The notes beneath the pieces were generated by a model that saw only the letters and a list, made by a program, of their open reading frames with translations, did not search any database and had not been told where the DNA came from. From Chitinophaga silvatica (lineage in GTDB: Bacteria; Bacteroidota; Bacteroidia; Chitinophagales; Chitinophagaceae), in contig NZ_QPMM01000004.1 of assembly GCF_003419895.1 (NCBI RefSeq), positions 248,001-312,000 on the forward strand: DNA of 64,000 nucleotides. Reading direction: 5' to 3'. Of this stretch, positions 34,695 to 43,932 are shown piece after piece; position 1 is the first letter of the stretch; every line of letters starts with the position of its first letter. Position numbers and translations under genes: made by a program.

Positions 34695-35401
34695 TCCTGC
34701 AGGTTGGCTGTCCTGATAATTTCAGGGATATCGAGCAGTCTGATTTTCTTGCCGTCCAGTTCAATCATACCATCTTTTTTGAACTCAGACAGTAAACGGA
34801 TTGCTGATTCGGTGGCGGTGCCAACGAGGTTGGCTATTTCTTCTCTGGAGAGGCGCACGCTTAAGGTTTGCTGGTCTTCTTCCAGGCCATAGGTTTCTTT
34901 AATAAAAAGGAGGGTTTCTGCGAGTCGTTCTCTTACTGGCTTTTGAGCGAGGTGAGTGATCTTTAATTCAGCCTTTCTAAGCTCACTAGATAAGATGCGC
35001 ATCATTTCAAAAGAAAGGGAGGCGTCTTTTTTGAGAATATTGAGGAATAAGTCTTTGGGAATAAAGCAGATAGAAGAATCTTCCAGGGCTGTTGCGGTGG
35101 CAGTATAGCGTTCGTTGCTGAGGAGGGCTTTATAACCCATAATATCTCCGGCTTTAACGAGGCGTATAATTTGTTCGCGGCCATCATCGCCACTGTGGGA
35201 AAGCTTTATTTTACCGTCATTAATACAGTAAACACCGAATGGATAGGCACCTTCATGGAAAATTACCTGGCCTTTTCTGTAAACAGAGCATACTTTAGCG
35301 TCTGAAATCTCATTGAGATTACAGGGTTCCGCCTTGCAGAATATTGAAGAAAAGCGATCCTTGCAATGTTGGCATGAAGGATTGTTAAACGGAGTAGCCA
35401 T
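34691..35401 (-). CDS. Crp/Fnr-family regulator with N-terminal cysteines (FNR-like)
   Basis: 236 aa from the ATG at 35401 (a TTG at 35413 is the alternative). The N-terminus has four cysteines, C10-x2-C13-x8-C22-x4-C27, compatible with an oxygen-sensing [4Fe-4S] cluster as in FNR. A cyclic-nucleotide-type beta barrel (GQVIFHEGAYPFGVYCI) and a long dimer helix follow, then a winged helix with recognition helix TESAIRLLSEF that keeps the Glu and Arg which read TGA half-sites. Next to two promoters carrying TGATnnnnATCA boxes: the likely activator of the cbb3 genes. Confidence 0.88.
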   Translation of the reverse strand: MATPFNNPSCQHCKDRFSSIFCKAEPCNLNEISDAKVCSVYRKGQVIFHEGAYPFGVYCINDGKIKLSHSGDDGREQIIRLVKAGDIMGYKALLSNERYTATATALEDSSICFIPKDLFLNILKKDASLSFEMMRILSSELRKAELKITHLAQKPVRERLAETLLFIKETYGLEEDQQTLSVRLSREEIANLVGTATESAIRLLSEFKKDGMIELDGKKIRLLDIPEIIRTANLQD

Positions 35402-35410
35402 ATCAATTTG

Positions 35411-35442
35411 CAAAAGTACTAATTTACAGCGCCTAAACCAAA
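35411..35442 (-). promoter_or_regulatory. Promoter of the FNR-like gene
   Basis: On the minus strand TTTG (35442-35439), 20 bp, then TACTTTTG (35418-35411). The -7 box ends 9 nt before the ATG at 35401, so the leader would be only a few nucleotides. Confidence 0.5.
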
Positions 35443-35453
35443 GTAAAAGTCTT

Positions 35454-36041
35454 GTGATCTTTAATTATTATATAATTTACAAACCATATGAGGTGCTGAC
35501 GAGATTTACTTCTGAAGAGAATAAAGCATGTCTGGCCGATTTTTTTAATGTTCCTAAAGATGTTTATCCGGTTGGAAGATTGGATTATGATAGTGAAGGG
35601 TTGCTCATACTTACAAATGATAAGGATTTAAATCACCGGCTTTTGCAACCTAAACATTTGCATGAAAGGGAATATTGGGTACAGGTAGACGGAGCGATCA
35701 CAGATCAGGCTATCCAACAGATTGCAAAAGGGGTAGATATTAATGTTGATGGGAAGATGTATCATACCCAGCGTTGTAAGGCCAGGATATTTGAAACAGA
35801 ACCTGAATTACCGCCTCGTAATCCGCCTATCAGATTTAGAAAAACCATTCCTGCCCCCTGGATCAGTTTATCCCTTAAGGAAGGAAAGAATCGCCAGGTT
35901 CGAAAAATGACGGCAGCTGTTGGGTTTCCTACGTTGAGGCTTGTACGTTATAGAATTGAACAGCTGACAATCGACGGAATGCAGCCAGGCGATTTAAAAC
36001 AACTTGATAAAGCAACTGTTTATAAAGGATTAAGATTATAA
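35454..36041 (+). CDS. rRNA pseudouridine synthase, RsuA/RluE type without S4 domain
   Basis: About 195 aa from the GTG at 35454 (VIFNYYIIYKPYEVL); the open frame continues upstream into the divergent regulator gene, so the start is uncertain. The catalytic Asp is in PVGRLDYDSEGLLILTND, followed by KHLHEREYWVQV, and KEGKNRQVRKMTAAVGFPTLRLVR, all typical of the RsuA/RluB/E/F family. Lack of an S4 domain and short length match RluE, which modifies 23S rRNA in E. coli; the target here is inferred. Confidence 0.85.
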   Translation: MIFNYYIIYKPYEVLTRFTSEENKACLADFFNVPKDVYPVGRLDYDSEGLLILTNDKDLNHRLLQPKHLHEREYWVQVDGAITDQAIQQIAKGVDINVDGKMYHTQRCKARIFETEPELPPRNPPIRFRKTIPAPWISLSLKEGKNRQVRKMTAAVGFPTLRLVRYRIEQLTIDGMQPGDLKQLDKATVYKGLRL

Positions 36042-36112
36042 ATTCATCAATTACGCTTATAATCCGTAAATTCCTAAATTTTAACTAGGTTTGTCACCTA
36101 CAAAAATCAATT

Positions 36113-36988
36113 ATGCTGAAATCAATGACCGGCTTCGGAAGGGCTGAATGCACAAGAGGAGAAACAAGTATAGTAGTTGAAATAAAATCGTTGAACGGGA
36201 AGCAGTTTGAGGTGAATTTGAAGTTTTCTCCATTGTTGAGACCATACGAATTCGATATTCGTAATCTGATGCAACAGGTACTGCAAAGAGGAACTTTGGA
36301 TGCCTCCATAAACATTCGTCAGAATGGTGCTACCCGCCCGGTCGTGATCAATACTGATCTGGCAAAATTCTATTATCAGTCTATTACCATGCTGGCAAAT
36401 CAACTCGAGTTGCCTCAGGGAGATATGCTTAATGTACTGATGAAGTTGCCGGAAGTGGTATCTCCTGCTACCGAGCAAATGACAGAAGAAGAGTGGAAAG
36501 ATGTGGAAAGTACATTGAAAGAAGCATTGATAGATCTGGATAGTCACAGGATAGATGAAGGCAGAATGCTGGAGTCAGATCTCAAACAAAGAGTTAATAA
36601 TATTGATGAATATCTGTTGAAAGTCAGAGAATTAGACCCTCTTCGTAAAGATAAAATCCGTCAGCGCCTGGAGAGTTTGTTGGCCGAGCATGTGGGTAAG
36701 GAGAATGTAGACGGCAATAGATTGGAACAGGAATTAATCTTTTATTTAGAGAAATTAGATATATCTGAAGAACTTTCGAGATTGGAAAATCACCTGCGCT
36801 ACTTTAGAGAGATATTGAAAGATGAAGATGCTGCTAAAGGAAAGAAGCTGGGGTTTGTATTGCAGGAAATTGGCCGGGAAATTAATACTACTGGTTCTAA
36901 AGCCAACGACGCCGGCATACAACAATGGGTGGTATTAATGAAAGATGAATTGGAGAAAGCTAAAGAACAAGTATTAAACGTTTTATAG
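36113..36988 (+). CDS. yicC: YicC/YloC family endoribonuclease
   Basis: 291 aa, usual length. Begins MLKSMTGFGRAECTRG, then VEIKSLNGKQFEVNLKFS and RGTLDASINIRQ (YicC_N domain), and ends with the DUF1732 domain: DGNRLEQELIFYLEKLDISEELSRL then KGKKLGFVLQEIGREINTTGSKAND. The family cleaves or promotes decay of RNA in E. coli and B. subtilis. A TAGGTTTG -7 box lies at 36086-36093. Probably co-transcribed with gldH 15 bp downstream. Confidence 0.93.
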   Translation: MLKSMTGFGRAECTRGETSIVVEIKSLNGKQFEVNLKFSPLLRPYEFDIRNLMQQVLQRGTLDASINIRQNGATRPVVINTDLAKFYYQSITMLANQLELPQGDMLNVLMKLPEVVSPATEQMTEEEWKDVESTLKEALIDLDSHRIDEGRMLESDLKQRVNNIDEYLLKVRELDPLRKDKIRQRLESLLAEHVGKENVDGNRLEQELIFYLEKLDISEELSRLENHLRYFREILKDEDAAKGKKLGFVLQEIGREINTTGSKANDAGIQQWVVLMKDELEKAKEQVLNVL

Positions 36989-37003
36989 TAAGGCGTAAAC
37001 CAT

Positions 37004-37492
37004 ATGAAGCATTTCTTTCTGGCTGCGGCAAGCCTTCTGTTATTTGTCGCAGCTTGTAAACCACCTAAGCTAGACGTATACGAGAAAAACCTGGAAATCC
37101 CGGGGCACGAATGGTCGAGCGATTACAAGCCCTCTTTTGAAATAAATATTCAGCCGGAAGATACAGCCTGGCTTTATAATATCTATGTAAATATCCGGCA
37201 TACCGACGCCTATCCATATAGTAATATCTGGCTATTGATCGGAACCCGGTACCCTGGTGATAGCATTCCCAAAGAACAACGGGTGGAGTTACCACTGGCT
37301 GATGTTGCAGGAAAATGGTCAGGAACCGGAATAGATGATATCTTTGAGCATAGAATATTTATTCAGCAGAGAGCAACCTTTAATGTTCCCGGAACTTACA
37401 AGTTTTCTTTCGAACAAAATATGCGGCAAAATCCGCTTCCTTATGTGATGAACGTTGGCCTGCGGATAGAGAAAGCCGGCAAGAGACCATAA
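37004..37492 (+). CDS. gldH: Gliding motility lipoprotein GldH
   Basis: 162 aa. Lipoprotein signal (LLLFVAAC, Cys18), then VYEKNLEIPGHEWSSDYKPSFEI, a GldH-type opening, and a beta-rich domain with IYVNIRHTDAYPYSNIWL and GKWSGTGIDDIFEHRIFI. GldH is part of the gliding/type IX secretion-linked set in Bacteroidota, anchored in the periplasm or outer membrane. Its TAA stop overlaps the ATG of the next gene (TAATG), tying it to a two-component system. Other gld genes are not in this window. Confidence 0.92.
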   Translation: MKHFFLAAASLLLFVAACKPPKLDVYEKNLEIPGHEWSSDYKPSFEINIQPEDTAWLYNIYVNIRHTDAYPYSNIWLLIGTRYPGDSIPKEQRVELPLADVAGKWSGTGIDDIFEHRIFIQQRATFNVPGTYKFSFEQNMRQNPLPYVMNVGLRIEKAGKRP

Positions 37493-38511
37493 TGAAAAGA
37501 ATCTTTAATAAGATGCAGGGAGGGAAATCTGTTTCCCTGATTTACTTTTTTGTACTGGCATATACAATAGCCGCCCTGGTTTGGTGGGGTATCTTGCTAT
37601 TCCGCCAAAGTAAGCAAATCAAAGGATTCGAGGTACAGAATCTGAATCTTAGAGTAGATAGTGTTGCCCGGCCCGTAGAATTTCAATTGGAACTGCAACG
37701 TATTGATAAGGAAGAACATATGCGTTCTTTCAAATATATCGGTGAAGGAATAACCTTTCTGGCTATTATTCTCCTGGGTGCATTATTCGTTTTCAGAGCT
37801 GTATGGAAATACATGAAACTTTCCCGTCAGCAACAAAACTTCATGATGGCAGTTACCCATGAGCTGAAATCACCCATTGCGGCTGCCAAACTGAACCTTG
37901 AAACGATAAAGCGGCATGAGTTAGACCCTGAAAAGCGGCTTAAACTTATTACCAATACCATCAAGGAAACGAACCGCCTGGATCAGCTATGTAATAATAT
38001 TTTGCTGGCAGCTCAACTGGAAACCCATAAGTATCAATTATTTAAAGAGCCTATAAACTTTTCAGAACTGCTCTCTGCAAGTATCAGAGACCTGGATTCA
38101 CGTATTGGTAGCCATCAGATTATCGCTGAAATTCAACCAAATGTTTGGATGGAAGGCGATAAATTAACATTACAGATTATTCTTAGCAACCTCGTCGAAA
38201 ATGCAGCGAAGTATGCACCAAAGAATAGTAGTATATTTGTAAAGCTATTTGAGAATCAGCAACATCAGCTGAAATTGCAGGTAATCGATGAAGGTCCTGG
38301 TATCCCCGATGAAGAAAAAAATCGTATTTTTTTAAAGTTTTACCGCATTGGCAATGAAAATACCCGAAAATCGAAAGGCTCGGGTCTGGGTTTGTTCCTG
38401 ACTGCAAAAATAGTAGAACAACACAAGGGCCAAATTACGGTAGAAGATAACAAGCCTTCTGGTAGCCGTTTCGAAATTACCTGGACAGAATTTTCCGTCC
38501 AAAGAGCGTAA
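37492..38511 (+). CDS. Membrane sensor histidine kinase coupled to gldH
   Basis: 339 aa. Two membrane helices (about residues 17-38 and 82-104) around a short 40-aa extracytoplasmic loop, then HisKA with MAVTHELKSPIAAAKLN, N box ILSNLVENAAKYAP and G boxes DEGPGIP and GSGLGLFLT. Complete class I kinase with no separate sensor domain, so it may sense through the membrane or a partner. One-base overlap with gldH and 61 bp to the response regulator, so the three form one operon. Confidence 0.92.
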   Translation: MKRIFNKMQGGKSVSLIYFFVLAYTIAALVWWGILLFRQSKQIKGFEVQNLNLRVDSVARPVEFQLELQRIDKEEHMRSFKYIGEGITFLAIILLGALFVFRAVWKYMKLSRQQQNFMMAVTHELKSPIAAAKLNLETIKRHELDPEKRLKLITNTIKETNRLDQLCNNILLAAQLETHKYQLFKEPINFSELLSASIRDLDSRIGSHQIIAEIQPNVWMEGDKLTLQIILSNLVENAAKYAPKNSSIFVKLFENQQHQLKLQVIDEGPGIPDEEKNRIFLKFYRIGNENTRKSKGSGLGLFLTAKIVEQHKGQITVEDNKPSGSRFEITWTEFSVQRA

Positions 38512-38572
38512 ATTAGCTTACAGATTGATGATGACCCGATAACGGGCCCTATCTAATAAATCAAACATACAC

Positions 38573-39283
38573 ATGAAAGAAGCGACAAAGGCATCAATAC
38601 TACTGGTTGAGGACGAAGAAAACCTCCAGGAAGCGCTGAAGCTGAATCTGGAGCTGGAAGGATATGAAGTTACGGCAGTAGACAACGGTACAGCTGCTTT
38701 AAAAGCTGTGAAAAATGAATATTTCGATCTGATCATACTTGATATTATGTTGCCGGAAATGGATGGCATCGCTGTATGCGAGAATATCCGTATCCAGAAC
38801 AATGAAATTCCAATCCTGTTCCTCAGTGCTAAAAACAGTAGCGCCGACAGAGTATTAGGACTGAAAAAAGGGGGCGATGATTATATGACCAAACCCTTTA
38901 ACCTGGAAGAATTACTGTTGAGAGTAGAGAAGTTGATCGTAAAAAACAAGAAAATACAAGATAAGGATAGCGTGCCTAACGTTTATAGGTTCGGTAATAA
39001 TGTGATCGATTTTGCTGCCCAGGAATGTGTGGGAAAAGATGGTAAACATTACGAACTCAGTAAAAAAGAAGCTATGCTCCTTAAACTGCTGATCGAAAAT
39101 AAAGGCGAAGTAGTAACACGTGAAAAGATACTCCAGGTAGTTTGGGGTTATAACGTATACCCTACCACCCGTACTATCGATAACTTTATCCTTAACTTCA
39201 GAAAATACTTTGAAGAGGATAGCCGTAATTCAAGATACTTCCACTCTGTCAGAGGGGTGGGCTATAAATTCACCGAAGGGTGA
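38573..39283 (+). CDS. OmpR-family response regulator
   Basis: 236 aa. Receiver domain with VEDEEN acidic residues, phospho-acceptor Asp in DLIILDIMLPEMDG (about residue 56), LSAKNSS and YMTKPF. Winged-helix domain with RTIDNFILNFRKYFEED and the closing RGVGYKFTEG. Partner of the kinase upstream and in the yicC-gldH operon, which suggests envelope or motility control. An AT-rich hairpin follows. Confidence 0.93.
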   Translation: MKEATKASILLVEDEENLQEALKLNLELEGYEVTAVDNGTAALKAVKNEYFDLIILDIMLPEMDGIAVCENIRIQNNEIPILFLSAKNSSADRVLGLKKGGDDYMTKPFNLEELLLRVEKLIVKNKKIQDKDSVPNVYRFGNNVIDFAAQECVGKDGKHYELSKKEAMLLKLLIENKGEVVTREKILQVVWGYNVYPTTRTIDNFILNFRKYFEEDSRNSRYFHSVRGVGYKFTEG

Positions 39284-39289
39284 ACTGAT

Positions 39290-39327
39290 TCAGAGATTTA
39301 AAAATCTATAAATTTTTAAATCTCTGA
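39290..39327 (+). terminator. AT-rich stem-loop after the response regulator
   Basis: Perfect 16-bp stem TCAGAGATTTAAAAAT (39290-39305) with its complement (39312-39327); 6-nt loop. Few G-C pairs and no clean T-run, so it may be a weak terminator or an mRNA end stabiliser. Confidence 0.55.
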
Positions 39328-39471
39328 GTTAATTATCAATTCTACCAGTTTTCAGCTTTTTCTCCCCGGTTTCCTTAAAATTACCGCCTCATATTAAGTA
39401 CCCCTTTCAATTAGTTTTTATTTGCCCGATATTTATTTCACCTAATTGCTAGTTCCCTGTAAATCTTACAT

Positions 39472-40281
39472 GTGGCACATTATTATACGGAAATAGTTTT
39501 TGCTACGGGATGGCCCTATTGGTTGTTTTCTTTGTTAAGCCTCGTTGCCTTGTTCACTTTTTTCTACATAAGGGAAAGAAAAATCAGGAAAGCTGCTGAA
39601 AACAAAATAACCAAACATCAAACCCTGATTGACCTGGAACTTCATGCTTTTCAGGCGCAGATGGACCCCCATTTTATTTTTAATAGCCTCAATGCTATTC
39701 ATCATTATATTCTGACTACCAGTACAGATATGGCATCCCTATACCTGACGAGGTTCTCCAAATTGATGAGATTAATGATTAATAATTTCAACAAAGAATG
39801 GATTACCTTAAGAGAAGAACTGGATGCGCTGGAACTCTATATTCAACTGGAACAACTCAGATTTGATGAACAGTTTAAATACCAGCTTCAGGTGCGCCCG
39901 GAAGTTAATCAGCAACTTACCTTAATACCTCCTCTTATTATTCAACCATATGTGCAATATGCTATCTGGCACAGATTGCTGCTCAGACCCGAAAAAAGCG
40001 GAGGTGAACTTTCAATAATTATAGGAAAAGATAAAGATCGCCTGTACATTCAGTTAGAAGATAATGGCGTACTAATTACAGAAATGTTGGACGGTACCGG
40101 AGAACGACAAGCAACTGGCGTAGATATAGCATCTGAACGATTGTATATGATGAGTGAAAAGTATCACATGAAGGCAAGCATAAAAGCCCTGCAGGTATAT
40201 GATACATTCCACTCCCATTCCGGCAATCGCCTGATTATTAGTATGCAACACGTCGGTACCCGCCAGTCGCTGGCTGGGTAA
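39472..40281 (+). CDS. LytS-like histidine kinase with degenerate ATP-binding site
   Basis: 269 aa from a GTG at 39472; an ATG two bases earlier is out of frame and closes at once. One membrane helix (about residues 18-33), then the His_kinase core QMDPHFIFNSLNAIHHYI with His67 intact. The ATP-binding domain is altered: the N box reads PYVQYAIWHRLL where PYVENAIWHGL is usual, so the Mg-binding Asn is Tyr, and G1 reads DNGVLI instead of DNGIGR. G2 (TGVDIASERL) is kept. It may be a pseudokinase. A LytTR regulator follows after 37 bp. Confidence 0.8.
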   Translation: MAHYYTEIVFATGWPYWLFSLLSLVALFTFFYIRERKIRKAAENKITKHQTLIDLELHAFQAQMDPHFIFNSLNAIHHYILTTSTDMASLYLTRFSKLMRLMINNFNKEWITLREELDALELYIQLEQLRFDEQFKYQLQVRPEVNQQLTLIPPLIIQPYVQYAIWHRLLLRPEKSGGELSIIIGKDKDRLYIQLEDNGVLITEMLDGTGERQATGVDIASERLYMMSEKYHMKASIKALQVYDTFHSHSGNRLIISMQHVGTRQSLAG

Positions 40282-40318
40282 TAACAGCAAATTTGAGAGT
40301 CACTTTAATCCCTTTGAG

Positions 40319-41065
40319 ATGCGTACCATTATCGTAGATGATGAGAAACATAGTCGTGATGCCCTTCAGGCAATGCTTACAAGATTTTGCCCCAATATTT
40401 CTCTGTTAGCATCCTGTAGCCGGGGCGCTGAAGCTCTTGAAGCAATAAAGCAATTAAAACCACAATTGGTTTTCCTGGATGTGGAAATGCCAGGAATGGA
40501 TGGCTTTCAGCTCCTGGAAGCAATTGAACATGTGCAGTTCGCTGTAATTTTTATTACCGCTTTCGACCAGTATGCTATTCAGGCCATTCATCATAGTGCA
40601 CTCGACTATCTGTTGAAACCAATTGATGCTATTGAGCTACAGCAGGCCATTAGTAAGGCTGCCCATTATGCAGTGAATGATAATTCCCAAAAAGTTCAGG
40701 ATTTACTTAACTATCTGCAACAACGTCTGAAACAGGAAGAAAGAAAAGCTTTGCCAACTACGCAGGGACTGAAAATGATCACTGCCAGAAACATTATTTA
40801 TTGCAAAGCAGCCGGATTACAAACAAAACTATTCTTGCAACCACCCGAAAGCCAGGTAACTATAAAGATTGCCATCCCCGAGTTGATACACTGGTTAAGT
40901 GATAAGGGATTTATGCAGGTGCACAACGATTTCCTCGTTAATCTTTCCCTGATGGATAAATATATTAAGGGTGATGGTGGTGAAATTGTTATGTGTAACG
41001 GAGATAGTATTCCTCTTTCCAGAGAAAAGAAACAGGATTTTCTTTATAGGGTTGAAAACTTATAA
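40319..41065 (+). CDS. LytTR-family response regulator
   Basis: 248 aa. Receiver domain: IIVDDEKHSRDAL, phospho-acceptor Asp in LVFLDVEMPGMDGFQLL, ITAFDQYAIQAI and the DYLLKPID loop. Linker, then a LytTR DNA-binding domain (about residues 150-248) with MITARNIIYCKA and FMQVHNDFLVNLSLMDKYIKGDGGEIVMC. All key residues are present although the adjacent kinase looks impaired. It overlaps the end of the convergent batE-like gene by 6 bp. Confidence 0.92.
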   Translation: MRTIIVDDEKHSRDALQAMLTRFCPNISLLASCSRGAEALEAIKQLKPQLVFLDVEMPGMDGFQLLEAIEHVQFAVIFITAFDQYAIQAIHHSALDYLLKPIDAIELQQAISKAAHYAVNDNSQKVQDLLNYLQQRLKQEERKALPTTQGLKMITARNIIYCKAAGLQTKLFLQPPESQVTIKIAIPELIHWLSDKGFMQVHNDFLVNLSLMDKYIKGDGGEIVMCNGDSIPLSREKKQDFLYRVENL

Positions 41066-41815
41066 ACGTTTGATTGCTGCACAATTGATCCAACCGCTGT
41101 TGCCATCGGCCAGTTCTATTTTACAAAAATCGTTGGTAGCGTCTGTTACATGAACCTTCATGCCTTCCCCAACCTCAAAAACGTCTCTGCTATTCTCATC
41201 AGGAGCAGATTTAGCTTTATTCTGCACCATAATGATACCACTACTGTGATTGGTGGCAGAGGAATAGGTATTTATGGCCATTGAGAAGTATAGCACTACC
41301 AGGAAGCCAGCTACATAATTAGCCCAGCGCAACCAGGATTTATGTAACCCAGGCAAAAAACTATTAACAGTTATACCAGCAATCAGGAGCCAGAAGAAAA
41401 TAACGGCACCAATTGCCCAGCCATTAGGGCTATGTAGCTGCCGGAGTGTTAACCACCATTGTTGAAAAAATACCAATGGCAATTCTTCAACATATCCCTC
41501 CACTTTCTGATGAGCAACACTCAGGTTATGTTTTACCGCTTTATTATTGGGAGAACTTTGTAAGGCTTTTTCGTAGTTATAAACAGCCATGCCGAGTTTG
41601 CCGGCTTTATACCAGGCATTTCCCGCATTGAAATATAGCGATGCAGGAGTATAACCTTCATCTATTAGTTGCTGATATGTTCTTGCTGCCTCAGTGTATT
41701 TGCTCTGACCAAAAAGATTATTTGCCTCCTCAAAGCGTTTTTGAGGTGTTTGAGCACTACTTGTTGAAAAGGTAGCCAACAATATAGCCAAAGCAAAGAA
41801 AATCGATTTTATCAT
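41060..41815 (-). CDS. batE: BatE-like TPR protein with SH3-type C-terminus
   Basis: 251 aa. Signal peptide (FFALAILLATFSTSSAQ), TPR repeats (residues about 28-105: FEEANNLFGQSKYTEAARTYQQL, YNYEKALQSSPNN), two membrane helices (about 130-155 and 165-185) and a bacterial SH3-like end (EGMKVHVTDATNDFCKIELADGNSGWINC). This matches BatE of the aerotolerance (bat) cluster. 18 bp downstream of batD in the same operon; batA, batB and batC are not in this window. Confidence 0.8.
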   Translation of the reverse strand: MIKSIFFALAILLATFSTSSAQTPQKRFEEANNLFGQSKYTEAARTYQQLIDEGYTPASLYFNAGNAWYKAGKLGMAVYNYEKALQSSPNNKAVKHNLSVAHQKVEGYVEELPLVFFQQWWLTLRQLHSPNGWAIGAVIFFWLLIAGITVNSFLPGLHKSWLRWANYVAGFLVVLYFSMAINTYSSATNHSSGIIMVQNKAKSAPDENSRDVFEVGEGMKVHVTDATNDFCKIELADGNSGWINCAAIKRL

Positions 41816-41833
41816 GCCTGTGATTTGAATACT

Positions 41834-43786
41834 TTAATTTTTAAGTGCGCCTTCCAGGTTGGTAATAATGTTTACAGCCTGCTCATAAGTTCCCTGCATT
41901 CTGCGATTATCCTGCCCCGGTGCATATAGCGCAACCTCACAGTTGTCGATCAGTTCAAACAGGTCTTTGGTATTGCTGCCATTAATACTACGCTGCCCAA
42001 GTTTATCCGATACCAATTGTTTGCTGAGGTCAGACATTGGTATTTTAAGTTTAGTACTTAAATATCCCCAAACCGCTCTGGATGTTTCTTCATAGAAAGC
42101 TTTGTCTTTACCTTCTTTCAGATATCTGGCAGCTAATTCCAAACGCTTTAAGGCTACTTTATTGGCATAGCGATGTTTCAGCATTGCAGCATTTGTGGTC
42201 TTATATTCTTTTCTTCGTTTATAGAATATGAGTCCAACTATGATCAATACCGGAAGTAATAACAGGATATAGAACCAGGGGCTTAATATAAACCAGCTAT
42301 GATTGCGGGTCCAGTTAAGGATGCCGGTATCATTTTTTACCAACTCGTTTTTATTAACACCGTAATCTTGTTTCTCTTGTTTTACCTGTTTGCCTTGTTC
42401 TATATGAATATTGAAATCTTCAGATCTGATCGTTTTATAAGCATTGGAAGCTGGATCGAAGTATGAAAACTCAACAGCCGGAATCGTATGATCTCCTGCT
42501 TCTTTAGGCATTAATACGTATTCGAAAGTACGGCTGCCGGTAAGCGGATTACTATTCTTTTCGATATTGTCTGTAACCTTAGGATCAAACTTTTCGAAAC
42601 CGGTAGGCACATCTACTTTTGGAGAATTCAGCAGATTAACATTTCCTCGTCCACTGATGGTAACCTTGAGTGTCAGGGCTTCATCAGTTGTCAGATGTTT
42701 TTTATCTACTTCTGCAGTCATGCTAAAGCTACCCACAGCACCATTGTAACTTGCCGGTCTGTCATCTACCGGAACAGGTTTTACGTGGATGGTGATAGGA
42801 TTGCTCTGAATCTTGTATGGAACATCTTCATACGATACTTCAGGTCTGTTGAAGAAATCATCGAAGAAAGGATCTTTAAAAGCGGGATCATTGAAGAAAT
42901 CATCAAACGGATCTCTTCCTCTGCCACCACCACGGCGGTTTTCGAGTTTAATTAATCTTACCTGGTTATCTACCTCTACTGGGTCCAGTTCGAGGTTTCC
43001 TGATTGTAATGGAAATAGTAAGGTTTTGCGAATGGTGAAAACTTTATAAAGTAAACCATTCACTCTCTCTTCAGTAGCCTGAGGCGGATTTGGTAATTCT
43101 ATATCTTTAGCCGAGAACCCTTTAAAGGCCGGTACTTTAGTAACACTTGAATTTGTCGGGAGCCTGGTATAAAGTTTATAGGTGGCAGTTAACTGCTCGC
43201 CTTCATACAGATTAGTTTTATCTACATCTACTTTCAGGAAGATGTTCTTGCGTAATTTTTCGGTGATGTTTTCACCTTTCTTTAACACGCCTTCCGGTAA
43301 TTCTGATTCTCCACCGCCGGCAGACTGGCGGCCACGCTGAGGATAGCCTGAAGAGGAGGATGAAGATTGCTGTTGTGCCTGCGGAGACGCTCCTTTTCTT
43401 ACTTCAATAAGAACAGGATTAGATTTTACCATATTTCCGTTAACCCTTGCCTGGGCACCGGGAATAGTAAAGCTTCCTACATGCTTAGGTTGCAGTAGAA
43501 AACTCAATGCGATATACTCCGAACGTTTGCCGTTAAAAATGGATTGGCCCTGCATCTGCGATGGCCCTTGTACTACCTCAAAATCCTTAAAGACAGGGAT
43601 TGGAAAACTGGAGATATTCACTCCATTTTCCAGCATAAACTGTATCTGGAATGTTTCATCCATTGTAACACTATTACTGCTCACGGTGGTGGTGAAACGG
43701 AAATCCTGTGCAACAGCGGTAGCAACAAATCCTAAGCAAAACAAAATGGAGTAAACGCACTTCCTTATGCAAAATCTGTACATCAT
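41834..43786 (-). CDS. batD: BatD family protein
   Basis: About 650 aa, start at 43786 or the adjacent ATG at 43783; the open frame runs up to a TTG at 43810. Signal peptide (ILFCLGFVATAVAQ), repeated Ig-like beta domains (FTTTVSSNSVTMDETFQIQF, then LFPLQSGNLELDPVEV, KEAGDHTIPAVEFSYFDP), a Ser/Gly/Gln-rich linker near residue 145, and one C-terminal membrane helix (WFYILLLLPVLIIVGLIFY) before a cytoplasmic tail. BatD is linked to oxygen tolerance in Bacteroides. A TAAATTTG -7-type box is at 43805-43798. Confidence 0.88.
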   Translation of the reverse strand: MMYRFCIRKCVYSILFCLGFVATAVAQDFRFTTTVSSNSVTMDETFQIQFMLENGVNISSFPIPVFKDFEVVQGPSQMQGQSIFNGKRSEYIALSFLLQPKHVGSFTIPGAQARVNGNMVKSNPVLIEVRKGASPQAQQQSSSSSSGYPQRGRQSAGGGESELPEGVLKKGENITEKLRKNIFLKVDVDKTNLYEGEQLTATYKLYTRLPTNSSVTKVPAFKGFSAKDIELPNPPQATEERVNGLLYKVFTIRKTLLFPLQSGNLELDPVEVDNQVRLIKLENRRGGGRGRDPFDDFFNDPAFKDPFFDDFFNRPEVSYEDVPYKIQSNPITIHVKPVPVDDRPASYNGAVGSFSMTAEVDKKHLTTDEALTLKVTISGRGNVNLLNSPKVDVPTGFEKFDPKVTDNIEKNSNPLTGSRTFEYVLMPKEAGDHTIPAVEFSYFDPASNAYKTIRSEDFNIHIEQGKQVKQEKQDYGVNKNELVKNDTGILNWTRNHSWFILSPWFYILLLLPVLIIVGLIFYKRRKEYKTTNAAMLKHRYANKVALKRLELAARYLKEGKDKAFYEETSRAVWGYLSTKLKIPMSDLSKQLVSDKLGQRSINGSNTKDLFELIDNCEVALYAPGQDNRRMQGTYEQAVNIITNLEGALKN

Positions 43787-43932
43787 AATTATGTCAACAA
43801 ATTTAACCAAAGCCGCATCAGAAGCGCAATGCAGCCCGTTAAAAGTTAGTTAAAACATTCGGGAAAATTCGAATTTATTGATTTATGAATTTGTTATGAA
43901 TAAATGTCTTATGTTGATTCAGACAACCATCT

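Noticed and set aside
35313..35453. Longer N-terminus for the pseudouridine synthase
   Set aside because: It would overlap the divergent FNR-like gene by about 90 bp and adds no S4-like sequence; the family fold begins at NYYIIYKPYEVL.
39284..39471. Riboswitch or sRNA in the gap before the LytS-like gene
   Set aside because: Only an AT-rich hairpin (39290-39327) is visible, best explained as the end of the upstream transcript.
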